A stretch of 64,000 nucleotides of DNA from CAIXQW01 sp046049675 (GTDB taxonomy: Bacteria > Bacteroidota > Bacteroidia > Chitinophagales > Chitinophagaceae). The stretch is from NCBI GenBank assembly GCA_046049675.1, contig JBJORA010000074.1, forward strand, positions 34,524 through 98,523. Reading direction: 5' to 3'. The notes beneath the pieces are model-generated. The model had not been told where the DNA came from, did no database searches, and worked only from the letters and a program-made list of their open reading frames with translations. A program made the translations under genes and the position numbers. Position 1 is the first letter of the stretch. Each line of letters starts with the position of its first letter. Shown piece by piece: positions 17,689 to 26,084 of the stretch.

Positions 17689-18147
17689 ATGGCATTACCA
17701 AGTGTATTTGATGCGAGCACTGTGCAAGCATTGCAAGCAAGACTAAGCAAACTTACAGCACAAACCGCACCACAATGGGGCAAAATGAATGTAGCTCAAA
17801 TGTTAGCGCATTGCAATGTTACCTATGATATGATTTACACAGACAAGTATCCGCGTGCAGGTGGCTTCAAGAAATTTTTGCTAAAGCTTGTGCTTAAGCC
17901 AATCGTAACTAACGAAAAGCCATATCGCAAAAATAGTGGTACAGCACCCGAATTTAAGGTTGCAGCAGAGCAAGATTTTAATACGCAAATGCAAATCTTA
18001 ACTGCCAACCTACAGCGTGTGCAAAAAGATGGCCTTGGTGCATTTGAAGGCAGAGAAAGTAATTCCTTTGGTCCGCTTACTGGTATTGAGTGGAGCAATA
18101 TGATGTACAAACATCTTGACCACCATTTACAGCAGTTTGGCGTGTAG
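17689..18147 (+). CDS. DUF1569 (DinB/YfiT-like four-helix) protein
   Basis: A 152-residue cytoplasmic protein without a signal peptide. It shows the DUF1569 pattern within the DinB-like superfamily: PQWGKMNVAQMLAHCN, a basic FKKFLLKLVLKP region and the C-terminal HLDHHLQQF. His residues in LAHC and HLDHH are at the positions where relatives bind a metal. Relatives are thought to act as metal-dependent thiol transferases or remain uncharacterised, so the reaction is open. It is transcribed divergently from the DUF2147 gene and ends at a bidirectional terminator. Confidence 0.85.
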   Translation: MALPSVFDASTVQALQARLSKLTAQTAPQWGKMNVAQMLAHCNVTYDMIYTDKYPRAGGFKKFLLKLVLKPIVTNEKPYRKNSGTAPEFKVAAEQDFNTQMQILTANLQRVQKDGLGAFEGRESNSFGPLTGIEWSNMMYKHLDHHLQQFGV

Positions 18148-18174
18148 AAGCAAGTGATAATAAAATTTATACAT

Positions 18175-18205
18175 AAAAAAAGGAGATCGTAGTGATCTCC
18201 TTTTT
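18175..18205. terminator. Bidirectional terminator between convergent genes
   Basis: Seven A, GGAGATC-GTAGT-GATCTCC (7-bp stem), five T. The A-tract and T-tract let it serve the DUF1569 gene on the plus strand and the lipoprotein gene on the minus strand. Confidence 0.88.
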
Positions 18206-18225
18206 AATTTTGGATTTGTTTTTGT

Positions 18226-20031
18226 TTAGAAGTCGCGCTTTGTAGCAAAGCTACCTGTAACTGTATAGGTATTTGCACCATTTACAAACGAACCATTGTA
18301 AGAGCCGTTTACAAAAGTACCTAAACTACCACCATATGCTGTTATACTAACTGGCACTGCGCAGCCAAGCAAACTATCACTTGAAACAAATGTGCCAGAT
18401 TGATTAACCCAGCTAGAAAACTGCCAGCTAGTGATAGTATGATTGCCGGTTGTATAGTTGCCATCAAAAATGAAGTTGCTACTTTCATATGTAGTAAGAC
18501 CACCGCCGGTGTTTTGGAAGCCACTGTTAACAGACGTATTTCCTGATCCAGCATTTGCGCAGTCGAAATAACTTAATGGTTCTACATGCGAGTAGTTTGT
18601 TGTACCAGCGCCATCTGTGATGCTAAATGTATGGAATTCCAAAAGTGTGCCGCATGCTGCAATATTGCCTAAATTATTTGTTCCTGCAACTAGTGAAGCC
18701 GCAGAAGTACCGCCAACGCCCGTAGTTAAATCGTAAGCAGCAATTATAGCAGCAGTTGGCGGGTTACAGATAATGCCTGTCCAGCTAAAACTACCGCCAG
18801 CACCAAGTACTAGGGGAATAAGTGTATTGCCTACTTGCATTGTTGCCATGCCATTCGTTACAGCAACACTATTGCAATCTAACACGTTGCCTGTAACAGT
18901 TGCAGAACTTGTGCTTGGCAGTGTAACCACAATATTACCTAAGCTTACATTTGCTGTACCTGTACTAAAAGTTTGTGTATGAATTGTAGTACCACAAATA
19001 GGATCAATTACTTCCAACGTATAAGTTGAATTAATAAATACGGCACCAGTTACATAGCCATTAGCATTTGTCCATCCATAAGCAGAACCGCCATACAGAC
19101 CTCCAGTAAGTTTAACTTGATAGCCACTTAAACCGTTGCCCGTTGCTTGATCAATTACTATACATTCTAAAGTGCAACCATTGTTGCCGATATCGTAGTT
19201 CCAAAAGCTAAAGTGTGGTGCTTGACCTACATACTCATTGCCTACGCGAGTTGCTTTGCCTTCTTCTACCCACATGCCCATTGCTTCGTCAAAATGCCAT
19301 AACTGAATTGTGCTTGGCGCATTTGCTTGTTGACTAGCTGGAATTTGCATGCGAATTTCTGCGCTTTGTCCTGGTGCAATTTGTAAAGCATTACCATTGC
19401 CATCTTGCATTTCTACAGCAATCATGCCATATGTAGCTAATGTATTTTCTTCGCTACCTGTTGTTACTCCACGCAAGGCACCTGGCGTTAGTTGTCCAAT
19501 ATTGGCATCGTCGCTTTTAATTGTTTTTGCGTAAATGTTTACAGTACCTGCATGTACTTGACCTGTGCTTTTATTGATGATAGCATTTGCAGGTATTTTA
19601 ATTTGCGATCCATTAGCGTTAATTGTTGCACCTGCACTTGTTGCAAAAGTTTGTGGATTATCCATTTTTAGCACACGGATGCGTGTGTAATGCTGCTTAC
19701 CTGCGCTGATTTGTAAAGTGCGATAGCCTGGGAAATAGCCCGCCTTACTTACACTTATTAAGTTAGCTCTTTGCTTGCACGAAATGTTGCTAAACATAAA
19801 AAAGCCATCATTGCCCGTGGTGTACGTGTTGGTGCCACTGCGTACAACTGCTCCTACTAGCGGATTGCCATTTTCATCCAACACCTGACCAGTGATACTT
19901 GCATTGACAGTGGTTGAATTGTCGAATTTAATTGTTGACGTGGTTGGGCCGTCGTCTTTCTTTGTACATGCCCAAAATGCTGTTGTACATAAAAGTACAA
20001 GCGCTGCGAGTTTTAATACTACTTGTTTCAT
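18226..20031 (-). CDS. Lipoprotein with carboxypeptidase-regulatory-like domain (FAM171/CILP-like)
   Basis: A 601-residue exported lipoprotein: the signal ends in a lipobox-like T-A-F-W-A-C with Cys22 followed by TKKDDG. Residues about 45-120 form a carboxypeptidase-regulatory-like beta sandwich (ASITGQVLDENGNPLVGAVVRSGTNTYTTGNDGFFMFSNI). The next segment (about 130-290), with IPANAIINKSTGQVHAGTVNIYAK, GMIAVEMQDGNGN, IQLWHFDEAMGMWVEEGKA and a final HFSFWNYD, resembles extracellular FAM171/CILP-type regions. Two or three further Ig-like modules follow. The role is unknown; surface scaffold or adhesion is inferred from the modular beta structure. It is divergent from the ASST-like operon, sharing a 287-bp upstream gap that holds GATATTTG- and CATATTTG-type boxes. 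Confidence 0.78.
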   Translation of the reverse strand: MKQVVLKLAALVLLCTTAFWACTKKDDGPTTSTIKFDNSTTVNASITGQVLDENGNPLVGAVVRSGTNTYTTGNDGFFMFSNISCKQRANLISVSKAGYFPGYRTLQISAGKQHYTRIRVLKMDNPQTFATSAGATINANGSQIKIPANAIINKSTGQVHAGTVNIYAKTIKSDDANIGQLTPGALRGVTTGSEENTLATYGMIAVEMQDGNGNALQIAPGQSAEIRMQIPASQQANAPSTIQLWHFDEAMGMWVEEGKATRVGNEYVGQAPHFSFWNYDIGNNGCTLECIVIDQATGNGLSGYQVKLTGGLYGGSAYGWTNANGYVTGAVFINSTYTLEVIDPICGTTIHTQTFSTGTANVSLGNIVVTLPSTSSATVTGNVLDCNSVAVTNGMATMQVGNTLIPLVLGAGGSFSWTGIICNPPTAAIIAAYDLTTGVGGTSAASLVAGTNNLGNIAACGTLLEFHTFSITDGAGTTNYSHVEPLSYFDCANAGSGNTSVNSGFQNTGGGLTTYESSNFIFDGNYTTGNHTITSWQFSSWVNQSGTFVSSDSLLGCAVPVSITAYGGSLGTFVNGSYNGSFVNGANTYTVTGSFATKRDF

Positions 20032-20318
20032 CTCTTTCTAAATTTTAGTGATTAATAATTTCTGTTCTGCAACTATAGACGCTTAACAGATCTTAAGTGT
20101 TACAAGATTATAAGAAAAAGTGCTAATTGCCACCGTAGATGGCTTAAAATGGCTTAATCGTGTAACAATTACTTGATCTATAGCGGTGTTTTGGGCATAT
20201 TTGCGACGAAATTTCAGTTTTATCGCTTTTATCTGATAACGCAGGTTAATCCTCATGCGATATTTGTCGTCTAACAGTATTGTGCCGATATGGCACGGAA
20301 ATACAACTTACTTGGAAG

Positions 20319-22010
20319 ATGAAGAAATTTACAGTTATTTTATTTGTACTTAGTGCGTGGTTTGTACCTGCGACTTTACATGCTCAATGTTGGAACGGCT
20401 TGACGCTAATTGGCAAGCAAGCTAGTGGCGGCGGCGGCGGTGGAACTTCAGATACATTGAAGCTTGTAGACACGAATGGCGTAATGAAAAAGTATATCAA
20501 ATGCACTGGTGGTAATAATGCATATGGCCCTCATTTGGAAAAGGGCGGATACTTTTATCGTACGGTTAACGTGCCTGGTTTTTTAACAGGAGGAGGTATG
20601 CATGGCCGATGCCAGAAGTATGATTGGAGTGGTAATTTGTTGTGGGATTGGACATATGCTAGTGCTAGCTATCAATTGCATCACGATTTCTGCGTGTTAC
20701 CAAATGGCAATGTCTTATTTATTTGCTACGATGTAAAACCAGCCGGTAGTGTTACAAGTGCAGGCGGCACATTTAGTGGTGTTGTTTGGAACGAAAAAAT
20801 TATTGAAGTACAACCAACAGGTGCTACAACAGGTACTATTGTATGGGAGTGGAGTTTATGGGATAGGCTCATGCAAAAAACTAATAGCAGCGGTCCTAAT
20901 TATTTCCCTACTGCTATCGACCATCCAGAGCGACTAGACGTTGCAACAATTACAGTCAAAGATTTTGCCCACTGCAATGGAATCGATTTCGACAGTGCAC
21001 GCAATCAAATTATTGTAAGCAGTCACTTTTTAGATGAGTTCTATATTATTGACCATAGTACCACAACTGCCGAAGCTGCTTCCCATACAGGTGGCAATAG
21101 CGGCAAAGGTGGCGACTTCTTATATCGCTACGGTTATACTAGTAACTATGGCGGTGGCACAGCAGGCAATGTAAACGATGTATTGCATGATGCACACCTT
21201 GTACGCTATGGTGCTTATAAGGATTGTATTTCATTTTTTCATAACAAAGGTGTGAGTAGTTCGCAAAGTTGTGGCGACATGGTAATGCCTCCTCGTAGTG
21301 GTAATAATTATACCATCACTGCAGGCCAGCCGTACCAACCGCTTTCTTATACAAAACGTATTCCAGCAGGCGGTTACAGTAGCAACATGAGCAGCTTTGA
21401 GCAGTTTCCAAACGGCAATTATATGATATGCCTTGCTTTAAGTGGCAGCATTCGTGAGTACGATAGCGCCGGTACTTTGATTAAGACAATTAGTGCTGGT
21501 GGCACATGTGCGCAGAGTCATCGCTATGATATGTGTGACATTGCAACGCCAAAGCCTGTTGTTCCACCAATAGAAATTAGCGGTACAAGTTTGTCTGTAA
21601 ACAATACTGCAGGTTACGGCTTACAATGGTATAAGGATGGTGTAGCCGTGCCAGGTGCTACAAGCAATACACTAGCTGCAGGTACAGATTTTGGCGAATA
21701 TAGCGTTGCCATCACAGATAGTTTTTTATGTACGATTAAAGGCGGCGACAAAGGCTATTGGCCAACAACAGTAGATGATATTGTTGCAGCGCAGTTAGCA
21801 TTGAGCCCTAATCCAACATCAGATGTTTTGGAAGTAAGCGGCATTTATATTGCAAAGCCAAGTATAAAGATTACTGATGCATTCGGTAAACTAGTTTTGC
21901 AAGTAAATGATAAACGTGTATCGCTAAGAAACTACGCAGCTGGAACATACTTTGTTGAAGTATATGATGGCGATAAAAAAATACATAGTGCTTCAATTCT
22001 TAAAAACTAA
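20319..22010 (+). CDS. Arylsulfotransferase-like (ASST) protein with T9SS sorting tail
   Basis: The frame opens at a TTG at 20280, but the ATG at 20319 gives the signal peptide M-K-K-F-T-V-I-L-F...TLHAQ; 563 residues. The body has the repeated W/Y-rich blades of the arylsulfotransferase family (KYDWSGNLLWDWTYA, HHDFCVLPNGNVLFICYD, KIIEVQPTG...IVWEWSLWDRL, HCNGIDFDSARNQIIVSS, FEQFPNGNYMI). Family enzymes move sulfate between aryl groups using a catalytic His; I cannot confirm the active site, so activity is open. The last ~75 residues (LALSPNPTSDVLEVSG...YAAGTYFVEVYDGDKKI) are a type A T9SS tail. First gene of a tight operon. Confidence 0.83.
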   Translation: MKKFTVILFVLSAWFVPATLHAQCWNGLTLIGKQASGGGGGGTSDTLKLVDTNGVMKKYIKCTGGNNAYGPHLEKGGYFYRTVNVPGFLTGGGMHGRCQKYDWSGNLLWDWTYASASYQLHHDFCVLPNGNVLFICYDVKPAGSVTSAGGTFSGVVWNEKIIEVQPTGATTGTIVWEWSLWDRLMQKTNSSGPNYFPTAIDHPERLDVATITVKDFAHCNGIDFDSARNQIIVSSHFLDEFYIIDHSTTTAEAASHTGGNSGKGGDFLYRYGYTSNYGGGTAGNVNDVLHDAHLVRYGAYKDCISFFHNKGVSSSQSCGDMVMPPRSGNNYTITAGQPYQPLSYTKRIPAGGYSSNMSSFEQFPNGNYMICLALSGSIREYDSAGTLIKTISAGGTCAQSHRYDMCDIATPKPVVPPIEISGTSLSVNNTAGYGLQWYKDGVAVPGATSNTLAAGTDFGEYSVAITDSFLCTIKGGDKGYWPTTVDDIVAAQLALSPNPTSDVLEVSGIYIAKPSIKITDAFGKLVLQVNDKRVSLRNYAAGTYFVEVYDGDKKIHSASILKN

Positions 22011-22016
22011 ATAGAT

Positions 22017-23003
22017 ATGTATAAAAAATTAGTCGCCATTATAGCTTTCGTGTTTTGTTGCATGGCATTAGCACAAGCAAAAAAGGTAAAGTTTGTTGTG
22101 GACATGGGTACAGATAGTGTAAGCACTTTTGGTATGCATGTAATGGGCGATTTTCAATTATTGATTGGCGATACAATTAATTGGAATAGCGGATCCTTGA
22201 AACTAGATAGCATTGGCGGCGGTTTATACGCAACTGTTGTTGATTTACCCGCGTTTGCCAAATATGAATATATTTTCGTGAATGGCGATCAAGGCTATGA
22301 AGTAGAATTTGTACCTGAACCAAGTAGAGTAGAGTACTGGCCAAGTGGCAATAATTCTAATCGTTGGTTTTACTTAGATAGTATGAATAGCGACACTACT
22401 GTGATTGGTGGTTTTCGTTTTGGCGGTAATGCACCTGTGGGTAAGAATCTGCTTCGTTTTATTTTGGATGTGAAAAATACAAGCAGTGGTACAATGCTAC
22501 CGCGCGTGCAAGCAAGCTTTAATAATTTTAGTAATGCCTTAGCTATTCCTATGTATAGCTTAAAAGGCAATACAGAGTATGATGCCTATGCCTATGTAGA
22601 TGCAACCACGCACGAATTTTATTATACAGGACCAAGTGGTACAGCAGAGCCAGCTAATGGCGCTTGCTTTAATAACTTAAATCGTCGTACATACTTGTCG
22701 GTAGGTGATATTGTTTTGGACAAAGTTTGTTTCGGTATGTGCGATTCAAATTGCTTTGCACTTGGCATGCAAAACGTTGTAGATGCTAATCATGGTTTTG
22801 CAATCAATCCTAGTATTGTACAAAACGATTTAACCATAGAAGCAAAAGATGCTGAAGTGCTTAGTATTGTTAACCTGCAAGGCAATTTGGTAAAAACTGC
22901 GACGGTAATGCAAGGTAGTTCTAGTGTAGATTGCACTAGCTTGCCAGCAGGTATATATATTGTACGTGGTAAAGCAAGTGCCTTACGTTTTATAAAGGAA
23001 TAA
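22017..23003 (+). CDS. Secreted E-set/CBM-like protein with T9SS sorting tail
   Basis: Starts 6 nt after the ASST-like gene. The 328 residues comprise a signal peptide (M-Y-K-K-L-V-A...ALAQA), an N-terminal beta domain (VKFVVDMGTDSVSTFGMHVMGDFQ...YATVVDLPAFAKYEYIFVNGDQGYEVEFVP) that looks like the E-set/AMPK-type carbohydrate-binding modules found beside CotH proteins, a second part rich in Asn and Tyr, and a T9SS type A tail (GFAINPSIVQNDLTIEAKD...LPAGIYIVRGKA). Probably exported through SprA to the surface. The carbohydrate-binding idea is inference from fold resemblance only. Confidence 0.75.
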   Translation: MYKKLVAIIAFVFCCMALAQAKKVKFVVDMGTDSVSTFGMHVMGDFQLLIGDTINWNSGSLKLDSIGGGLYATVVDLPAFAKYEYIFVNGDQGYEVEFVPEPSRVEYWPSGNNSNRWFYLDSMNSDTTVIGGFRFGGNAPVGKNLLRFILDVKNTSSGTMLPRVQASFNNFSNALAIPMYSLKGNTEYDAYAYVDATTHEFYYTGPSGTAEPANGACFNNLNRRTYLSVGDIVLDKVCFGMCDSNCFALGMQNVVDANHGFAINPSIVQNDLTIEAKDAEVLSIVNLQGNLVKTATVMQGSSSVDCTSLPAGIYIVRGKASALRFIKE

Positions 23004-23004
23004 G

Positions 23005-25305
23005 ATGAAAAGAATTGGTGCCCTATTGATGTGTATGCTGCTGCTAAATGCTTTGCATGCGCAAACGAATTTTTATGCCTTAGATACCATACAAAAAGTT
23101 GAGGTTTTTTTCTCAGATGCTGGCTGGGATTATACGATGGATACAGCAAAGCTTGGAAGCGAAGCATACGTCATGGCTGACAGTGTCCGTATCAATGGTA
23201 TAGTGTTTGATAGCGTTGGTGTGCGCTACAAAGGCAATAGCAGCTACGACAGTGCAAGCGCAAAGAATCCGTGGCATATAGAATTGAGCCATTATAAGAT
23301 GCAACAGTATCATGGCGTTGAAGATATTAAACTAAGCAACTGCTTCAAAGATCCTAGTATGATAAGAGAAGTGCTCGCTTATGGTACAGCAGCAAAGATG
23401 ATGGATGCGAGCCAAGCCAATTTTGCGCAACTTTATGTGAATGGCATACAAGTTGGTTTGTATAGCAATATTGAGCACTTGGGCAACGCATGGGCTAAAA
23501 AATCTATCGGTGCAGACAATTGGCCTATCATTAAATGTAATCCTTTGAGTACACCGAGCATTACCACCAAAAGTAATTTCAGAAAGTTAACACCACATGA
23601 TAGCACAAGTTATATGCCGTTTTATGAGATCAAAAGCACACACAATAATCAAGAGGTTGTAAGCATGATTGACGCTATCAATGCCACTGGTGATATACGC
23701 GCTAGCTATAATATAGATCGTGCATTGTGGATGCTAGCATTTAATGATTTGTTTGTAAACCTAGATAGTTATACAGGCGTATTCGCGCAGAACCACTACG
23801 CGTTTAAGGATTATAGCGGTAGATACAATTCTATCCTATGGGATTTAAATATGTGCTACGGTGGATTTCCTTTTTTAGGTAGTGGTAATAGTAGTATGAA
23901 TACGCAAAGCATTGCCCAATTGAAAAGACTAAGTGTTACGCCTCACAACGGAGATGCCTATTGGCCTTTACTCAATAAAATCTATACTGACACAACTTAC
24001 CTCAAGGAGTATCTAGGGCATCTTTTAGCGATGAACCGACTAGAGGTTTTGAGCGGTGCTTATTTGGCTGAAGCACAAAGCTTGCAGACACTTATTGATA
24101 CTGCAGTGCAAAGCGACGGCAATAAGTTTTATTCATACGCACATTTTCAAAACGCCTTAAGTACTGATTACTCAGTTGGCAATTATACTGTGCCTGGCAT
24201 CCAAAATTTAATGAGTACACGCGGCGCATTTATCGACAGTGTTGCATCGGCGCTTGCATGGATTGAGCCGAGTTTAAGCAGTCCTTTGCTTGCTGGTAAT
24301 TTAGTTGTTGGTAATTCATGCACTGCTACAGTTACTTGCAGCCAAGAAATTAAGGCTTATTGCTGTTATCGTTTCAATAAGTATAAGCCATTTAAGCGCA
24401 TTGCCATGTTCGACGATGGCTTACATGGCGATGGTGCAGCGGCAGACCATGTGTATGGCACAGCCTTTGATCTTTTAGGCACGGAAGTACAATACTACTT
24501 TATTGCAGAAGGTAATAAAGTGAGTCGTTTTTTACCTGAGTATGCAGAGCACGAGTATTTTACGGCATCGGCAAGTGTACCTTCTTTAGCAATGTTTCCT
24601 GTGCGCTTAAGCGAAGCTGTTGCAAACAATACTGTGGGTGCCACAAACGAGTTAGGGCAATATCAAGATTGGGTTGAACTATACAATCAAAGCAGTCAGA
24701 TTTATAGCTTGGCTGGTTGTTACCTGAGTGATGACGCTAGTAACTTAACAAAGTGGCAATTTCCAAGCGATGCTATTGCCTATCCCTTGGGTAGCACAGC
24801 AAAATTTCCAATTATTTGGTGTGACGAAAATAGTTATAACTATAATGGCGACAGTTTAGCGCCACAGTTTCATGCTAATTTTAGATTGCAAGACAGCGCT
24901 AGCACAATTTACCTTAGCGATACTGCTGGCGTAGTGCGCGATAGTATGCATTGGAATATACAACTCTTGCCAAATCAAAGTTGGGTGCGTTGTTTTTATA
25001 TTATGAATGAAGGCACCAATACAAGTATGAGTATGCCTGTGTCGTTTGGCTACAGTAACTGTCCAGTAGGGCTTACAAGTGCTGCAGCTAAAGACTTTAA
25101 GCTTGTGCCAAATCCTGCGAGCACAAGCTTGTATGTACAAAGCAATGCAATCATTACGAATATAGAGGTCATAGATATTATAGGAAGACCGATAGCTGCG
25201 CCAATTAACTATTTAAGCAATAGCGTAGACGTGAGTTTATTGCAGCCTGGCAATTATATTCTACGAATCAATGGCACAGTAAGCAAAATGCTTATTGTAC
25301 AATAG
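23005..25305 (+). CDS. CotH kinase family protein with lamin-tail domain and T9SS sorting tail
   Basis: Starts 1 nt after the previous stop. After a signal peptide (M-K-R-I-G-A...ALHAQ) comes a CotH-type domain (about residues 60-330: IVFDSVGVRYKGNSS, LSNCFKDPSMIREVLAYGTAAKM, FAQLYVNGIQVGLYSNIEHLG, SILWDLNMCYGG). CotH domains are atypical protein kinases, found in spore coats and on bacterial surfaces. A lamin-tail-like domain (about 540-650: LSEAVANNTVG...YQDWVELYNQSSQIYSLAGCYLSDD) and a T9SS type A tail (FKLVPNPASTSLYVQS...LQPGNYILRING) complete the 766 residues. The set of three adjacent T9SS cargo genes suggests joint work at the cell surface; substrates are unknown. Confidence 0.87.
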   Translation: MKRIGALLMCMLLLNALHAQTNFYALDTIQKVEVFFSDAGWDYTMDTAKLGSEAYVMADSVRINGIVFDSVGVRYKGNSSYDSASAKNPWHIELSHYKMQQYHGVEDIKLSNCFKDPSMIREVLAYGTAAKMMDASQANFAQLYVNGIQVGLYSNIEHLGNAWAKKSIGADNWPIIKCNPLSTPSITTKSNFRKLTPHDSTSYMPFYEIKSTHNNQEVVSMIDAINATGDIRASYNIDRALWMLAFNDLFVNLDSYTGVFAQNHYAFKDYSGRYNSILWDLNMCYGGFPFLGSGNSSMNTQSIAQLKRLSVTPHNGDAYWPLLNKIYTDTTYLKEYLGHLLAMNRLEVLSGAYLAEAQSLQTLIDTAVQSDGNKFYSYAHFQNALSTDYSVGNYTVPGIQNLMSTRGAFIDSVASALAWIEPSLSSPLLAGNLVVGNSCTATVTCSQEIKAYCCYRFNKYKPFKRIAMFDDGLHGDGAAADHVYGTAFDLLGTEVQYYFIAEGNKVSRFLPEYAEHEYFTASASVPSLAMFPVRLSEAVANNTVGATNELGQYQDWVELYNQSSQIYSLAGCYLSDDASNLTKWQFPSDAIAYPLGSTAKFPIIWCDENSYNYNGDSLAPQFHANFRLQDSASTIYLSDTAGVVRDSMHWNIQLLPNQSWVRCFYIMNEGTNTSMSMPVSFGYSNCPVGLTSAAAKDFKLVPNPASTSLYVQSNAIITNIEVIDIIGRPIAAPINYLSNSVDVSLLQPGNYILRINGTVSKMLIVQ

Positions 25306-25336
25306 CTGTGTTACTGCGGCTGCTTTAATTTAAGCA

Positions 25337-26005
25337 CTATAGATGATCGCCGCTTGCATGAGAAAGCGAAATGCTAAAGCCTAAGCGCATAAGAATAATT
25401 ACGGGATTATCTGTGCCGCAATCAAAAAGGTATATGATGTAATCGCTATTTTCTACTCCTTCTAAAATGTAAAATTTTGAAAGGTCAACATAATCACCGC
25501 GAATAAGAATAGGCCAAATGGCTAATTGTGATTCGTAAGCACCTTTACCTGCTTGGCCGCATTTAAATTCTACATTGCCGACCGATCCGCCACAGCTAAG
25601 TTTGACATTCTCACCAGCTTTTACAGCCTTCCATGTAGCTGCGCTTAAAAAAACCGTCGTCTTATCCGTAAGACTTTTATCCTTAGCGCCAAAGTAGTTG
25701 TCTAGTGATGTTGCATTGCTGAGCGCCTCTTTGGCGATTGTAACCTTTCCTTTTGTTTTCTTGTGACTAATTGCCCAATCGAACTGAATGCCCTCCGCAC
25801 TATATTTGTTTACATCAATGGTCATCTCATAGTTTTCTTCTCCAGCTTCTACTTGATATGTAAGATTAGTGTTGTTTTGGATAAAGGCTTTACCGGGTGT
25901 GATTGTGCTATACCCGCCAATATTTTCTATAATGCTTTGCGCAGAGGCGTTAATACTTGCGGTTATGCATACAATGGCAAGTGCTTGTTGTATTAGTTTC
26001 TTCAT
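25337..26005 (-). CDS. Secreted protein of unknown function
   Basis: A 222-residue protein with a clear signal peptide (M-K-K-L-I-Q-Q-A-L...NASAQ). The mature part has a hydrophilic beta-rich pattern (LTYQVEAGEENYEMTIDVNKYSAEGIQFDWAI, KTTVFLSAATWKAVKAGE) and two Cys pairs (KLSCGG/EFKCG) that could be disulfides. I do not recognise the family. A GATATTTG box sits 4 nt before the ATG, suggesting a leaderless mRNA. It converges with the CotH operon (31 bp between stops). Confidence 0.7.
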   Translation of the reverse strand: MKKLIQQALAIVCITASINASAQSIIENIGGYSTITPGKAFIQNNTNLTYQVEAGEENYEMTIDVNKYSAEGIQFDWAISHKKTKGKVTIAKEALSNATSLDNYFGAKDKSLTDKTTVFLSAATWKAVKAGENVKLSCGGSVGNVEFKCGQAGKGAYESQLAIWPILIRGDYVDLSKFYILEGVENSDYIIYLFDCGTDNPVIILMRLGFSISLSHASGDHL

Positions 26006-26084
26006 ACAACAAATATCTGCCGCTAACTAATAATCTGCTATACTCGCTTTTGAGTATAATTTTCTTTAAAGGGTTGCTAGCAAA

